DNA of 64,000 nt, from contig CAZSHS010000018.1 of NCBI GenBank assembly GCA_964606665.1, positions 1 to 64,000 on the forward strand, written 5' to 3'. The position numbers and the translations under genes are program-made. A model generated the notes under the pieces. That model saw only the letters and a program-made list of their open reading frames with translations, was not told the origin of the DNA and ran no database searches. The DNA comes from Aved-18 sp964606665. Its GTDB lineage: Bacteria > Cyanobacteriota > Vampirovibrionia > Obscuribacterales > Obscuribacteraceae. This document shows positions 54,610 to 62,933 of the stretch, in pieces (position 1 is the stretch's first letter; each line of letters begins with the position of its first letter).

Positions 54610-55773
54610 TTACATTGAGTAGCGGGAAGTGGCTACAGATGAGTTTTTGCTAAGGTATTCGGCTAATTCGCCACACAGTTTTCTTCCGCCATCAGCGTTC
54701 ATGTGTGCTGTGTCTAGAAATAGATTTTCTGACACGAGCGCACCCTGATTGAGATCAAGGAAAGACGCACCTTTAGATTCGGCTGCATGCTTTACGCCCT
54801 GATAGTAAGCTTCGTAAAGTCCAGGCGGCATGAGCGATTTGTTCTCTTGTGAAAGTGGCATATTGACCAAAATCATTTTGATGTTACGTTCTCTGGCACG
54901 CTCAAGCAGCTTGGATAGGAAGATTGATTGTTTATCGAACTGTTGTTTGTTAAAGTGTTCGTAGCGTTTTTGATACTCTTTGCGGCTCTGGTCCCACATC
55001 TCCTTTCGCGTGCCAAGTCCTGTAGCAAACAATGGCTGTGTTTCTTTGGCTTGCAAAGCCAGTTTTTCTGTTTTGGGATCTTTGAGAAATGGAACTTTGT
55101 TCATTGTCTTTTCGCAGAACTGTGAGACTTTGAGCTGGTATCGATATCGTTTGCCATAAAGAAAAACAAGATTGTTCAGAGCGAAATCCAGCTTCTCAGC
55201 CGGTGTTGAAAGATACAAGTCCAGATTGCCTTTGAAATCGGATAGATCCGAAAGCCTGCTGAATACAGGTGTTCTCGTCTCACCAGTGAGCAAATCATCC
55301 ATCATGTCGCGTGCCGAGATGCCCATGATAACGACTTCAGGCTTCTTTTGGGCTTGAAAGACTTTGTCTACAATCAAATACATGTCACTCACCATGGCGC
55401 CAGGAAGGGCGAAGGCATAAGCTTCTTCTTTGTTTCCATTGGCACGCAGAGCAGTGTTGAAAGTTACTGCGTCGTGGTGATGGTAGAAGTCTTTGATATT
55501 TGGCACAATGTCGCGATCTGCCCACCAGAGTGGGGTTGCGACCAGGGACGAGCCAAGCAATACGATATCTGGAGTTTTCTTCAGAGCTTGGTATTGATTT
55601 ACCGCGGAATCTGCAGCCTGGAACACGGCTGTGTTTTCTTTGACCGAAAAAATGAGGCTTTTGTTGGCTATGACCGCAGCAAAATTAGCGGCCACAAAAA
55701 GTGCGAGCGCCAGGAAGAAATAGCCAGATTTTGCTTTTGCAGGTGCCATTTTGGCCAATTTTAGTTGGCTCAA
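54610..55773 (-). CDS. Membrane-anchored SGNH-hydrolase-like protein
   Basis: The 387-residue protein has one N-terminal membrane segment (about 16-37), then VLLGSSL near residue 73, which is the SGNH block I Ser position (LGSS in place of GDS), MGISARDMM, and near the C-terminus DTAHMNADGG, the block V Asp-x-x-His. The fold suggests an extracytosolic acyltransferase or esterase acting on polysaccharides, similar to AlgX/AlgJ or DltD. Catalysis is plausible since Ser, Asp and His are all present. Either ATG 55773 or ATG 55749 could be the start. Confidence 0.7.
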   Translation of the reverse strand: MSQLKLAKMAPAKAKSGYFFLALALFVAANFAAVIANKSLIFSVKENTAVFQAADSAVNQYQALKKTPDIVLLGSSLVATPLWWADRDIVPNIKDFYHHHDAVTFNTALRANGNKEEAYAFALPGAMVSDMYLIVDKVFQAQKKPEVVIMGISARDMMDDLLTGETRTPVFSRLSDLSDFKGNLDLYLSTPAEKLDFALNNLVFLYGKRYRYQLKVSQFCEKTMNKVPFLKDPKTEKLALQAKETQPLFATGLGTRKEMWDQSRKEYQKRYEHFNKQQFDKQSIFLSKLLERARERNIKMILVNMPLSQENKSLMPPGLYEAYYQGVKHAAESKGASFLDLNQGALVSENLFLDTAHMNADGGRKLCGELAEYLSKNSSVATSRYSM

Positions 55774-55841
55774 GGGTAATTGTCATTAGCAAAAGGAAAG
55801 CTAGATATTGCTAATATTTGCTCGAGCTCCAGGAGGATGTA

Positions 55842-56513
55842 ATGCGCAAGGCTTTATTCGTGGCTTTAGCTTTTTTTTGCACGGCAACTATTTCAGAAGG
55901 CGCTTATGCCAATGAGCAAGTAGTTCCACTTATGACTAATGTCCGGGTGGTATCAGTGAGTGCAAGCGAGGATGTGTTTGCTAATCCTGACAAGGCAGTG
56001 TTTTTGATTATGATCGAAAGCGATGGCGCAACTTTTAAGAAGAGTCTCGAGATCAATACAGGCAGATTGAAGAAGTTGCAAGAGCTTGCTTCAGCACTGG
56101 GTTTTACCCAGACGCACGAATATATCAACCTGTCGCAAGAGAGTTCGAGTTTTATAAAAATGAATCGTGCGAAGTCTTATCGGCTTTTCAGATTTGTTAA
56201 TTTCGAAACGCAAACGATGAAGTCGGTGCCCGAATTAGCTTTAAAAATCGCTGAGTGGGACGATTTTTATTTGCGCGAAATACATTTTGAAAACAGTGAA
56301 ATTGAATCTCAGAAGAATAAAGCGTTCAGTAAGGCTTTTGAAAAGGCTAAGGCTAGAGCTGAATTTGTAGCTAAAGAAACAGGTCAAAAACTGGGCAAAC
56401 CTATAAGAATTTCAGATACGTACACCGAAACTTCACCCAAAGCGACTCCGGTGAATTGCGACTCAATTAAAATTACAGCAAAAGTCGACCTTAGCTGCGA
56501 ATTGCTAGATTGA
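55842..56513 (+). CDS. Exported SIMPL-domain (DUF541) protein
   Basis: From ATG 55842 (AGGAGG 5 bases upstream), the 223-residue protein has a signal peptide (cleavage near AYA-N). The SIMPL/DUF541 core follows: VVSVSASEDVFANPDKAVFLI, the NTGRLKKLQELASALG helix, and KAFEKAKARAEFVAKETGQKLGKPIRISD near the end. The family forms oligomeric cages in the periplasm. A leader start at 55818 lacks the binding site and is rejected. Confidence 0.85.
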   Translation: MRKALFVALAFFCTATISEGAYANEQVVPLMTNVRVVSVSASEDVFANPDKAVFLIMIESDGATFKKSLEINTGRLKKLQELASALGFTQTHEYINLSQESSSFIKMNRAKSYRLFRFVNFETQTMKSVPELALKIAEWDDFYLREIHFENSEIESQKNKAFSKAFEKAKARAEFVAKETGQKLGKPIRISDTYTETSPKATPVNCDSIKITAKVDLSCELLD

Positions 56514-57815
56514 TTAGCGACCCCAGGGGTCGCGTTTTTCGGGCGGATTATAAAAATAAATCGACTGTAATAATCCAACGCAAACCATGTCGATGATTAG
56601 CGCCGTTCCCCCATAGCTCAGAAACGGAAGCGGCACACCGGTAACAGGCATGATTCCCATGGTCATGCCCATATTGATAAAAGCGTGGAAAATAAACATA
56701 CACATGATGCCAATGGCCATCGAGCTGCCGACAGGATCACCGCGACTTCGAAAGGCTATGGCAAGTGCGCGCAGGCAAATAACGGCATAAGCCATAACTA
56801 CAAAAATACAAATTTTAAATCCCAGTTCTTCGCCCACAACAGCAAAAATAAAGTCTGTGTGGCGCTCGGGAATAAAGGCACCCTGACTTTGATTTCCTTT
56901 GCCAATACCAGTTCCTGTAACGCCACCGCTGCCGATGGCAATCAAGCTCTGCAAAATGTGATAACCAGACCCTCGCGGATCTGAGTATGGGTCGACAAAG
57001 CTTGTTAAACGCTTTTGCTGATACTCTTTCAAGTGTCCCCAAAGATGCGGTCGTGCCCAGCCCACGCCATAGTTTGCGCCAAGAATGGCAAGTATTAGCA
57101 CTATGCGCAATATCCAGTTCATGTCATTGCGTCGCCAGAAAATGAGCAAAAAGATGCCCAGCGCGCCCATAAAATAAAAGACCCATTGCATTGAATAAGC
57201 GCTTAGTACAAGGCTTGCCACAGGACTTACAAGTACAACGATATCTGCAAATGTTGCGCCCATCCAAAATGATGTGCCCAAAAACATGGCGCCAAATGTC
57301 AGCGACGTGCCCAAGTCTGGTTGCTTGAAAACTAGGAAGGCGGGCGGTCCTATCACTATCAAAGTTTTGAAAATATCAAAGAATGATCGAATAGGAAAAT
57401 GTTTGAACCAGGCTGCAATGGTAAAAATTACCACTACTTTTGATACTTCAGATGGTTGCAGTGTCAGTGGTCCTAGTGCCAACCAACGCTGCGCACCTTG
57501 GGCTGAGTGCCCTTTGATCATAACGAAAACAAGCATAGCCAAATTGACCAGATAAATAACTGGTATCACCCATGGCTTCACCCAAAAGGTATAGGGAATG
57601 CGCGCCATGATAATCATCAAAGCGCCCCCTGCCCACAGGAACTCAGTTTGTTTTACGTAGTAAGTATACGTGTGCTCAGACTTGAGCACAGATAAACTGA
57701 TGTAGACAAGAAAACCAATAGCAAGCAAAAGCCAGAGGTCAACTCCGGCTATGCTGCGGGCGAGAAGCCCGGCTATATCGTCTATGTTTTTTTTATTTCG
57801 GACTGATGAGGTCAA
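56514..57815 (-). CDS. rodA: SEDS peptidoglycan polymerase RodA
   Basis: The 433-residue protein has ten hydrophobic helices and the RodA/FtsW motifs: LQPSEVSKVVVIF, KQPDLGTSL, and RLTSFVDPYSDPRGSGYHILQSLIAIGSGG. The GNQSQGAFIPERHTDFIFAVVGEELGF and PVTGVPLPFLSYGGTALI motifs follow. This favours RodA over FtsW. SEDS proteins polymerise glycan chains at the inner membrane, here probably for cell elongation. It lies 11 bases downstream of minE on the same strand, completing a minCDE-rodA block. Confidence 0.9.
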   Translation of the reverse strand: MTSSVRNKKNIDDIAGLLARSIAGVDLWLLLAIGFLVYISLSVLKSEHTYTYYVKQTEFLWAGGALMIIMARIPYTFWVKPWVIPVIYLVNLAMLVFVMIKGHSAQGAQRWLALGPLTLQPSEVSKVVVIFTIAAWFKHFPIRSFFDIFKTLIVIGPPAFLVFKQPDLGTSLTFGAMFLGTSFWMGATFADIVVLVSPVASLVLSAYSMQWVFYFMGALGIFLLIFWRRNDMNWILRIVLILAILGANYGVGWARPHLWGHLKEYQQKRLTSFVDPYSDPRGSGYHILQSLIAIGSGGVTGTGIGKGNQSQGAFIPERHTDFIFAVVGEELGFKICIFVVMAYAVICLRALAIAFRSRGDPVGSSMAIGIMCMFIFHAFINMGMTMGIMPVTGVPLPFLSYGGTALIIDMVCVGLLQSIYFYNPPEKRDPWGR

Positions 57816-57825
57816 CTTGTTCTCG

Positions 57826-58101
57826 TTAGCACTTGGACCGCAGGAGCGGGAAATTAGCTATTAGAGAAGCTTTTCGATCTGGCTCTTGTTCCAGGTCGAA
57901 TCTTGTTGTGGTCTTGTCCAGTTCAAAGTATCTGTTCACGACACACATCAACTCCTCCTCCAGACATTCTAACCTACCGGCAGGCAACTCGAGGCGATCG
58001 TGCGTAAGCATTGAGCGCATGCGGTCTTTGGCGGTGGTGCGAACGGTGGAGTGGCGAAACTGACTCAGCCAATTCATTACTTGGTTCTTAACTTCTTGCA
58101 T
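57826..58101 (-). CDS. minE: Cell division topological specificity factor MinE
   Basis: The 91-residue protein has the N-terminal membrane-binding helix with the anti-MinCD element, TAKDRMRSMLTHDR, and the C-terminal dimerisation strand region (KYFELDKTTTRFDLEQ... RKASLIANFPL). MinE makes MinD oscillate or dissociate and so places the division site. It lies 15 bases after minD, with the order minC-minD-minE conserved. Confidence 0.92.
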   Translation of the reverse strand: MQEVKNQVMNWLSQFRHSTVRTTAKDRMRSMLTHDRLELPAGRLECLEEELMCVVNRYFELDKTTTRFDLEQEPDRKASLIANFPLLRSKC

Positions 58102-58116
58102 TTTTCATACCCCCCG

Positions 58117-58929
58117 TTAAGCCTTCACTGGCGTGAAGAAATTGACTAAACGGTTGATCCAAGTATTGCTTTTGACTTCGAGGTCCATTAATGGGACATC
58201 TTCGCCACGCAGTCTACGTGCAATATTGCGGAAAGCTAGACCAGATCTTGTGTTATCGGTGCCGGACACCGGTTCGCCTTTGTTGGTGGAAATGATGATG
58301 TCCTCATCCTCGGGCACTACTCCGAGTAATTTCACGGACAGGATTTCCAGTACATCGTCAATACTCATCATGTCATTGGCTTGAACCATGGCAGGACGAT
58401 AACGATTGAGCACCAGGCGGTATTGCTCTATCTGGTCTTTGCGCGCTTCCAGCAATCCGATGATACGGTCGGCGTCTCTAACCGCGGACATTTCCGGGGT
58501 GGTGACTATCACGGCCTCATCGGCTCCGGCTATTGCGTTTTGAAATCCGGTTTCGATGCCTGCGGGGCTGTCGACGATGACGAAGTCAAATATTTTCTTC
58601 ATCTCTTCGCACAACTCGCGCATCTGGTCGGATGTTACTGCGTTCTTGTCGCGGGTTTGAGCCGCGGGGAGCAAACATAAATTGGGGTGGCGTTTATCTT
58701 TGACTAGCGCCTGGCGAAGCTTGCAACGATCTTCGATTACATCGACGAGGTTGTAGACAACGCGATTTTCTAAGCCCATCAAAATATCGAGGTTACGAAG
58801 CCCGATATCCATGTCTACCAGTCCGACACTAGCGCCGGTGGCAGCAAGGGCTACTCCAAGGTTGGCTGACGCTGTGGTTTTGCCCACACCGCCCTTACCT
58901 GAGGTTACTACTATTACTCTGCCGGTCAT
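58117..58929 (-). CDS. minD: Septum site-determining ATPase MinD
   Basis: The 270-residue deviant Walker A ATPase starts SGKGGVGKTT. It has MinD switch residues DMDIGLRNLD, DSPAGIETGF, TTPEMSAVRDADRI, and a C-terminal amphipathic membrane-targeting helix (WINRLVNFFTPVKA). It recruits MinC to membrane and is stimulated by MinE. AAAGGT lies 7 bases before the ATG. Confidence 0.95.
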   Translation of the reverse strand: MTGRVIVVTSGKGGVGKTTASANLGVALAATGASVGLVDMDIGLRNLDILMGLENRVVYNLVDVIEDRCKLRQALVKDKRHPNLCLLPAAQTRDKNAVTSDQMRELCEEMKKIFDFVIVDSPAGIETGFQNAIAGADEAVIVTTPEMSAVRDADRIIGLLEARKDQIEQYRLVLNRYRPAMVQANDMMSIDDVLEILSVKLLGVVPEDEDIIISTNKGEPVSGTDNTRSGLAFRNIARRLRGEDVPLMDLEVKSNTWINRLVNFFTPVKA

Positions 58930-58975
58930 TATTATTACCTTTGTTCAGGGAGTTGAAAGAGGACTAAAGATGGAT

Positions 58976-59920
58976 CTAATTGAATTTGTACTTGTAGACT
59001 TTTACTTTACCGTCGACTAGTTTCGCCATCTCCGGTGCTGCTGAAGACGTATATTTAACGCCTTTGCGGTCGGGAGAGCGGGCGATAGCGTCAGCGATAC
59101 GAATTTGAATAGGCTGTAAGTTAATCGCTCTGATTTCGGCATTGGTATTGCCGCTGATACCGGCATGTGCGATACCGCGAAGCGATCCCCAGACAGTAAT
59201 GTCGCCATCAGCCATTACTTCCGCACCAGGATTAATATCACCGATTACAACCAGATGACCCTGGTGACTTACGCACTGACCAGAGCGAAGGGTCTGGCGG
59301 ATATAGAGCGTTTGTGGAAGCGGGGCTGGTATATCCTCTTCTTCTTCAACAGCCTGGATTTTTTCTTCAGGTAAAACTTCAGACTTGGTGCAATTTTCTG
59401 CTTTAATCGCCATCTCTGGATCGACTGTAACCACAATTTGACTGCCGTCGCCTTGCGTAATTGAAATGCGGCGATTAGCAATTGTTTTGCGGATAGAGCG
59501 CTCGTTTCTTATGATGGTATCTGATACCACATTACTTTCTATTGTAGTAATTGGAAGGTCAACGGGAATGGCATCGTGAATCATTGCCGGGTCGATGTTC
59601 ACCTCTGGTAGTGTCATCGGGTTTCCCGAGCCTAGTGGAATGTTAGTGGCTTGCAGACTGCCTTTGGTAAAGCTATCGGTTGTATATACTCCTGTGGGAG
59701 TGATACCGACTCCTTTGGCAATTGCCATCACTTTTTGCACTTCATCTGGTGCAAGTGATAAGGCACCAAGATTGATTGAAACTTCTAAGCCTTGCCAGAA
59801 CTGGCTTGATACCTGAAGGGTCGAACTCAGGTGCTCAAGGGCTTCTCGTAAGCTCTGGCAACCGCTTACATCTAATAGAACGCCTTGGTCTGGTTGGCTA
59901 ATGATGGCAATTTGTGACAT
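58976..59920 (-). CDS. minC: Septum site-determining protein MinC
   Basis: The 314-residue protein (ATG 59920; an upstream codon would add two residues) ends in the MinC beta-helix domain: RSGQCVSHQGHLVVIGDINPGAEVMADGDITVWGSLRGIAHAG, then the dimer-forming region with IRAINLQPIQIRIADAIARS. The N-terminal domain is divergent, and a long linker separates the two, so it is longer than E. coli MinC (231). It inhibits FtsZ. It is first in the min block; 222 bases of upstream DNA without a gene hold a palindrome. Confidence 0.9.
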   Translation of the reverse strand: MSQIAIISQPDQGVLLDVSGCQSLREALEHLSSTLQVSSQFWQGLEVSINLGALSLAPDEVQKVMAIAKGVGITPTGVYTTDSFTKGSLQATNIPLGSGNPMTLPEVNIDPAMIHDAIPVDLPITTIESNVVSDTIIRNERSIRKTIANRRISITQGDGSQIVVTVDPEMAIKAENCTKSEVLPEEKIQAVEEEEDIPAPLPQTLYIRQTLRSGQCVSHQGHLVVIGDINPGAEVMADGDITVWGSLRGIAHAGISGNTNAEIRAINLQPIQIRIADAIARSPDRKGVKYTSSAAPEMAKLVDGKVKVYKYKFN

Positions 59921-60142
59921 GCGCAATTCTGCTCACTGTAAAGGAATATGTGAAGGGCGAAGTTATGTAAACGACGCTTTTAGAATCGTATTGTTTACGC
60001 AGTCCTGCGTCAAGCTGAGTCGCATAGGGAGTGTATATGCGTTGGGGTCTTTTTCTATTCGCTTTCGGAAAAAATTAGATGACATATCGATAAGAAAGCG
60101 CGTAACTGTGCAGGTCAGGCAATCTCTGAAAGATAAGAGTAT
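59921..60142. promoter_or_regulatory. Leader region of minCDE with palindrome
   Basis: The spacer between minC and the MeaB-type gene holds the palindrome ACGCAG-TC-CTGCGT (59997-60010). A six-base inverted pair GTAAAC/GTTTAC lies close by (59967-59998). No T-run follows, so an operator is more likely than a terminator. A weak promoter-like pair TTTACA/TATTCC with 17-base spacing is read on the minus strand; I give it little weight. Confidence 0.35.
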
Positions 60143-61147
60143 TTAGAGAAAACTCGGCGATTCACGAAACTCTTTCATGATGGCAAGCGCTGCCGAATGC
60201 GGGTCTGTGGTGAGTGATACCACATGTGAGAAAGTATCTTGAACTGTTGATGAGTTTTCTATCAAGTTCTCCAGGTTACTTTGCGCAATCTCTGCCAGTA
60301 TCTCAGCTAGTTCCGCTTTGATTCTAGCTTTGCGTCTTTCTTTGAGCATGCCAGACTCTTCTAAGAAGGCTTTATGAGCGACTGTGGACTCGTATAATTT
60401 GTCTACGCCCTCACCCGTTTCGGCAATGGCCAAATGCACCGGTTGGTGCCAGATGAAGTCGCCCATCTCCTCGTTGGGGTGAGCAGAGAGCTCCAAGCTT
60501 GCCGTAATTTCTGCCGCCGATTTATTGGCGCCAGGTAAATCGCCTTTGTTTACTACAAATATGTCGCCAATTTCCATGATACCGGATTTGATGGCTTGAA
60601 TATCGTCGCCCGAGCCCGGCATCAATACAAGCACTGTAGTATCAGCAGCTTGTGCAATTGCAAGCTCCGACTGACCCACTCCGACCGTTTCTATAATTAC
60701 TATGTCAAAACCAAAAGCTTCAAGCATTCTCACCGCGTCGTAAGTGGCAAGCGCAATTCCGCCTTGATGACCACGGTTTGCCATCGATCTTATATATACG
60801 TCTTTGTCGAGGGTATGTCCCTGCATACGAATTCGATCACCCAGAATGGCGCCGCCGGTGAAGGGACTCGATGGGTCGACGGCAAGAATGGCTACCTTTT
60901 TGCCGTGCTGGCGCATACATGTAATAAGTGCGTCTACCAGGGTGGATTTGCCGACACCGGGGGAGCCTGTAACCCCAATAATATGAGCCTTTCCAGTCTT
61001 ACCGAATAGTCTTTTGATAAGGTGGGTCGCTTGAGGACCGCGGTTTTCAACTACTGTAATAGCCCGCGCCAGGGCGCGTTTATCGCCGTTTTCCAGGCGC
61101 TGGGCAAGCTCATCGAGCTTCGACAATTCATTTGCGTCGACTAACAT
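60143..61147 (-). CDS. meaB: MeaB/ArgK-type GTPase (methylmalonyl-CoA mutase chaperone family)
   Basis: From ATG 61147 the protein has 334 residues. A G3E/MeaB GTPase: P-loop GSPGVGKST, VDPSSPFTGGAILGDRIRM (signature), ETVGVGQSE, and guanine specificity NKGD. The C-terminal dimerisation arm is present. Family members protect B12-dependent acyl-CoA mutases. No mutase gene lies near, so the partner is elsewhere in the genome or the substrate differs. Confidence 0.9.
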   Translation of the reverse strand: MLVDANELSKLDELAQRLENGDKRALARAITVVENRGPQATHLIKRLFGKTGKAHIIGVTGSPGVGKSTLVDALITCMRQHGKKVAILAVDPSSPFTGGAILGDRIRMQGHTLDKDVYIRSMANRGHQGGIALATYDAVRMLEAFGFDIVIIETVGVGQSELAIAQAADTTVLVLMPGSGDDIQAIKSGIMEIGDIFVVNKGDLPGANKSAAEITASLELSAHPNEEMGDFIWHQPVHLAIAETGEGVDKLYESTVAHKAFLEESGMLKERRKARIKAELAEILAEIAQSNLENLIENSSTVQDTFSHVVSLTTDPHSAALAIMKEFRESPSFL

Positions 61148-61204
61148 AAGACTATAGATTGAACCACAGAGGCTCATCTATAAATATTGATTTTTGCTCA
61201 AAAT

Positions 61205-61684
61205 TTATTGTTTGCCTTTGGCAAATGGATTGAGCCAGCCTTGGTCTTTCTTTTGACTGTCGGGGGTACTGGCTGCGGATGCTCGAGCACCTTCTTTCTC
61301 TTTCTCTGTCAGCATAACAGCCAGCAGATCGCGCTCCGCTTCGCGCTGTTTGAGGTCTTTTTGCAAATCGACCACAGCCAACTTGATTTCTTCTAAATCT
61401 TTCAATTTGGACTCAAGTGCAGTTGAGACCCGCGACAAGTCCTGGTGCAGGCGCTTGTTTTCTCTGATTTTGTCAGCCAAAAGCGAGGTCTGGTTGGAAA
61501 GCTCAGCCTTTAAATCGTCCGAATCACGCGTGGCCATCTCCAATTCGCGCAATTGAGTGGAAAGGAGCAAATTCTTTTCCTGCGCCTCGACGAGCTTGTC
61601 TTGCAGCTCGACGATCTTATTGACCATCTGCTGAATGCTGGTGGATCCACTAGTTGAAGCTGATTGTGATGGATCGGAAGACAT
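61205..61684 (-). CDS. Coiled-coil protein, hypothetical
   Basis: From ATG 61684 (160 residues). Ser/Thr-rich start, then about 100 residues of almost continuous coiled-coil (IVELQDKLVEAQEKNLLL... LVDLQKDLKQREAERDLL) ending in a Gly/Lys-rich tail. There is no family assignment. The start 48 bases upstream is less likely because it lies outside the repeat composition. It lies 57 bases upstream of the GTPase on the same strand. Confidence 0.6.
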   Translation of the reverse strand: MSSDPSQSASTSGSTSIQQMVNKIVELQDKLVEAQEKNLLLSTQLRELEMATRDSDDLKAELSNQTSLLADKIRENKRLHQDLSRVSTALESKLKDLEEIKLAVVDLQKDLKQREAERDLLAVMLTEKEKEGARASAASTPDSQKKDQGWLNPFAKGKQ

Positions 61685-61832
61685 GTTAATCTCGACGGAT
61701 GCACTATAGTGACCGTTTAATATATTCCACAAAATTATATATGTCTATCAGGCAGCAAGGGGCAGGTTACCTGCTATTTATGTCGCAGTCAGGTTACGCA
61801 AAACCGTCACAGAGTCGTTAATAGAGGACCCG

Positions 61833-62933
61833 ATGAGCCCCGACGCAATGCTTGTTAAAAATGGTTTGGTTGTAAGTGGCAACAGTTGGCGAATGTCAAG
61901 CGTCTTGATAAAAAATGGACGCATTGCAGATATTGGCGAAGGCAACCTGGGCACTCAAAACAGCGACTTGCAAGTGATTGATGCATCAAACTGTTTTGTC
62001 ACACCAGGATTGATAGACTTACAGGTGAACGGATCGCCCAAATGTAATCTATGGGCTGATCCAAGTGAAGCTGAGCTAAAAGAACTTAGGCATCAGATGC
62101 TTGCATGTGGGGTGACAAGCTTCTTTCCAACATTAATTACTGACGATATAAATCATCTCAATAAGAATATTTCTTTTCTAAACGCAAATGGCGTGGGAAA
62201 AGACAACGATTCTAATGACCTGGCTCGTATGCCTGGCATACATCTTGAAGGTCCTTTTCTGTCTGTCAAACGACCTGGTGTGCATCCGCTTGAGCACATA
62301 AAACCGCTCAGTCTGTCCAATGTCAAACAAGTGACTCTTGAAAATGTAAAGCTCATGACTGTCGCTTGCGAAACAGACCCAAGTGGCGATGCGCTTGATT
62401 GGCTGATGCGGCAAAAAATTGAATTGTCGCTTGGGCATTCAGATGCCGATTTAAGTCAAGCTCAAAGTGCATTTGCAAGCGGTGTAAAACTGGTCACTCA
62501 TTTATTCAATGCCATGCCGCCTTTGCACCATCGCGCACCGGGTGTAGTCGGCGCAACTCTTTTGGACGATAATGTTACTGCGTGCATAATTGCTGATGGC
62601 TTGCATTTAAGTCCTGATGCGGTGAAATTGATTTTTAAAATCAAGGGTGCAGACAAGATAATTTTAGTGACAGACATTGCTACGGTGGGCACCAGAGACG
62701 GTGGGCTTGTGGGATCGTCGATAACCCTGGACCAAGCAGTACTAAATATGGTGAGATGGCAAGTTTGCGATTTTGCTACTGCCATTAAAATGGCAAGCTA
62801 TAATCCAGCGCGGGCTGTCCATCTAGATAAAGTCGGTTCGATTGAAAAAAATATGTTGGCCGATGTCCTAATCTGGGACAAAGACTCACTAAAATTAAAA
62901 TCTAAAATTTTGGGCGGAAAACTACTGACCTAA
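61833..62933 (+). CDS. nagA: N-acetylglucosamine-6-phosphate deacetylase NagA
   Basis: The 366-residue amidohydrolase has FVTPGLIDLQVNGS, HLEGPFLSVKRPGVHP (metal Glu), SLGHSDAD (metal His), THLFNAMPPLHHRAPG (metal His and substrate loop), and VTDIATVG with the catalytic Asp. NagA removes acetyl from GlcNAc-6-P in aminosugar recycling. The first metal-binding HxH is reduced to LxV, as in E. coli NagA (one-metal type). It converges with the next gene, overlapping 12 bases. Confidence 0.9.
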   Translation: MSPDAMLVKNGLVVSGNSWRMSSVLIKNGRIADIGEGNLGTQNSDLQVIDASNCFVTPGLIDLQVNGSPKCNLWADPSEAELKELRHQMLACGVTSFFPTLITDDINHLNKNISFLNANGVGKDNDSNDLARMPGIHLEGPFLSVKRPGVHPLEHIKPLSLSNVKQVTLENVKLMTVACETDPSGDALDWLMRQKIELSLGHSDADLSQAQSAFASGVKLVTHLFNAMPPLHHRAPGVVGATLLDDNVTACIIADGLHLSPDAVKLIFKIKGADKIILVTDIATVGTRDGGLVGSSITLDQAVLNMVRWQVCDFATAIKMASYNPARAVHLDKVGSIEKNMLADVLIWDKDSLKLKSKILGGKLLT

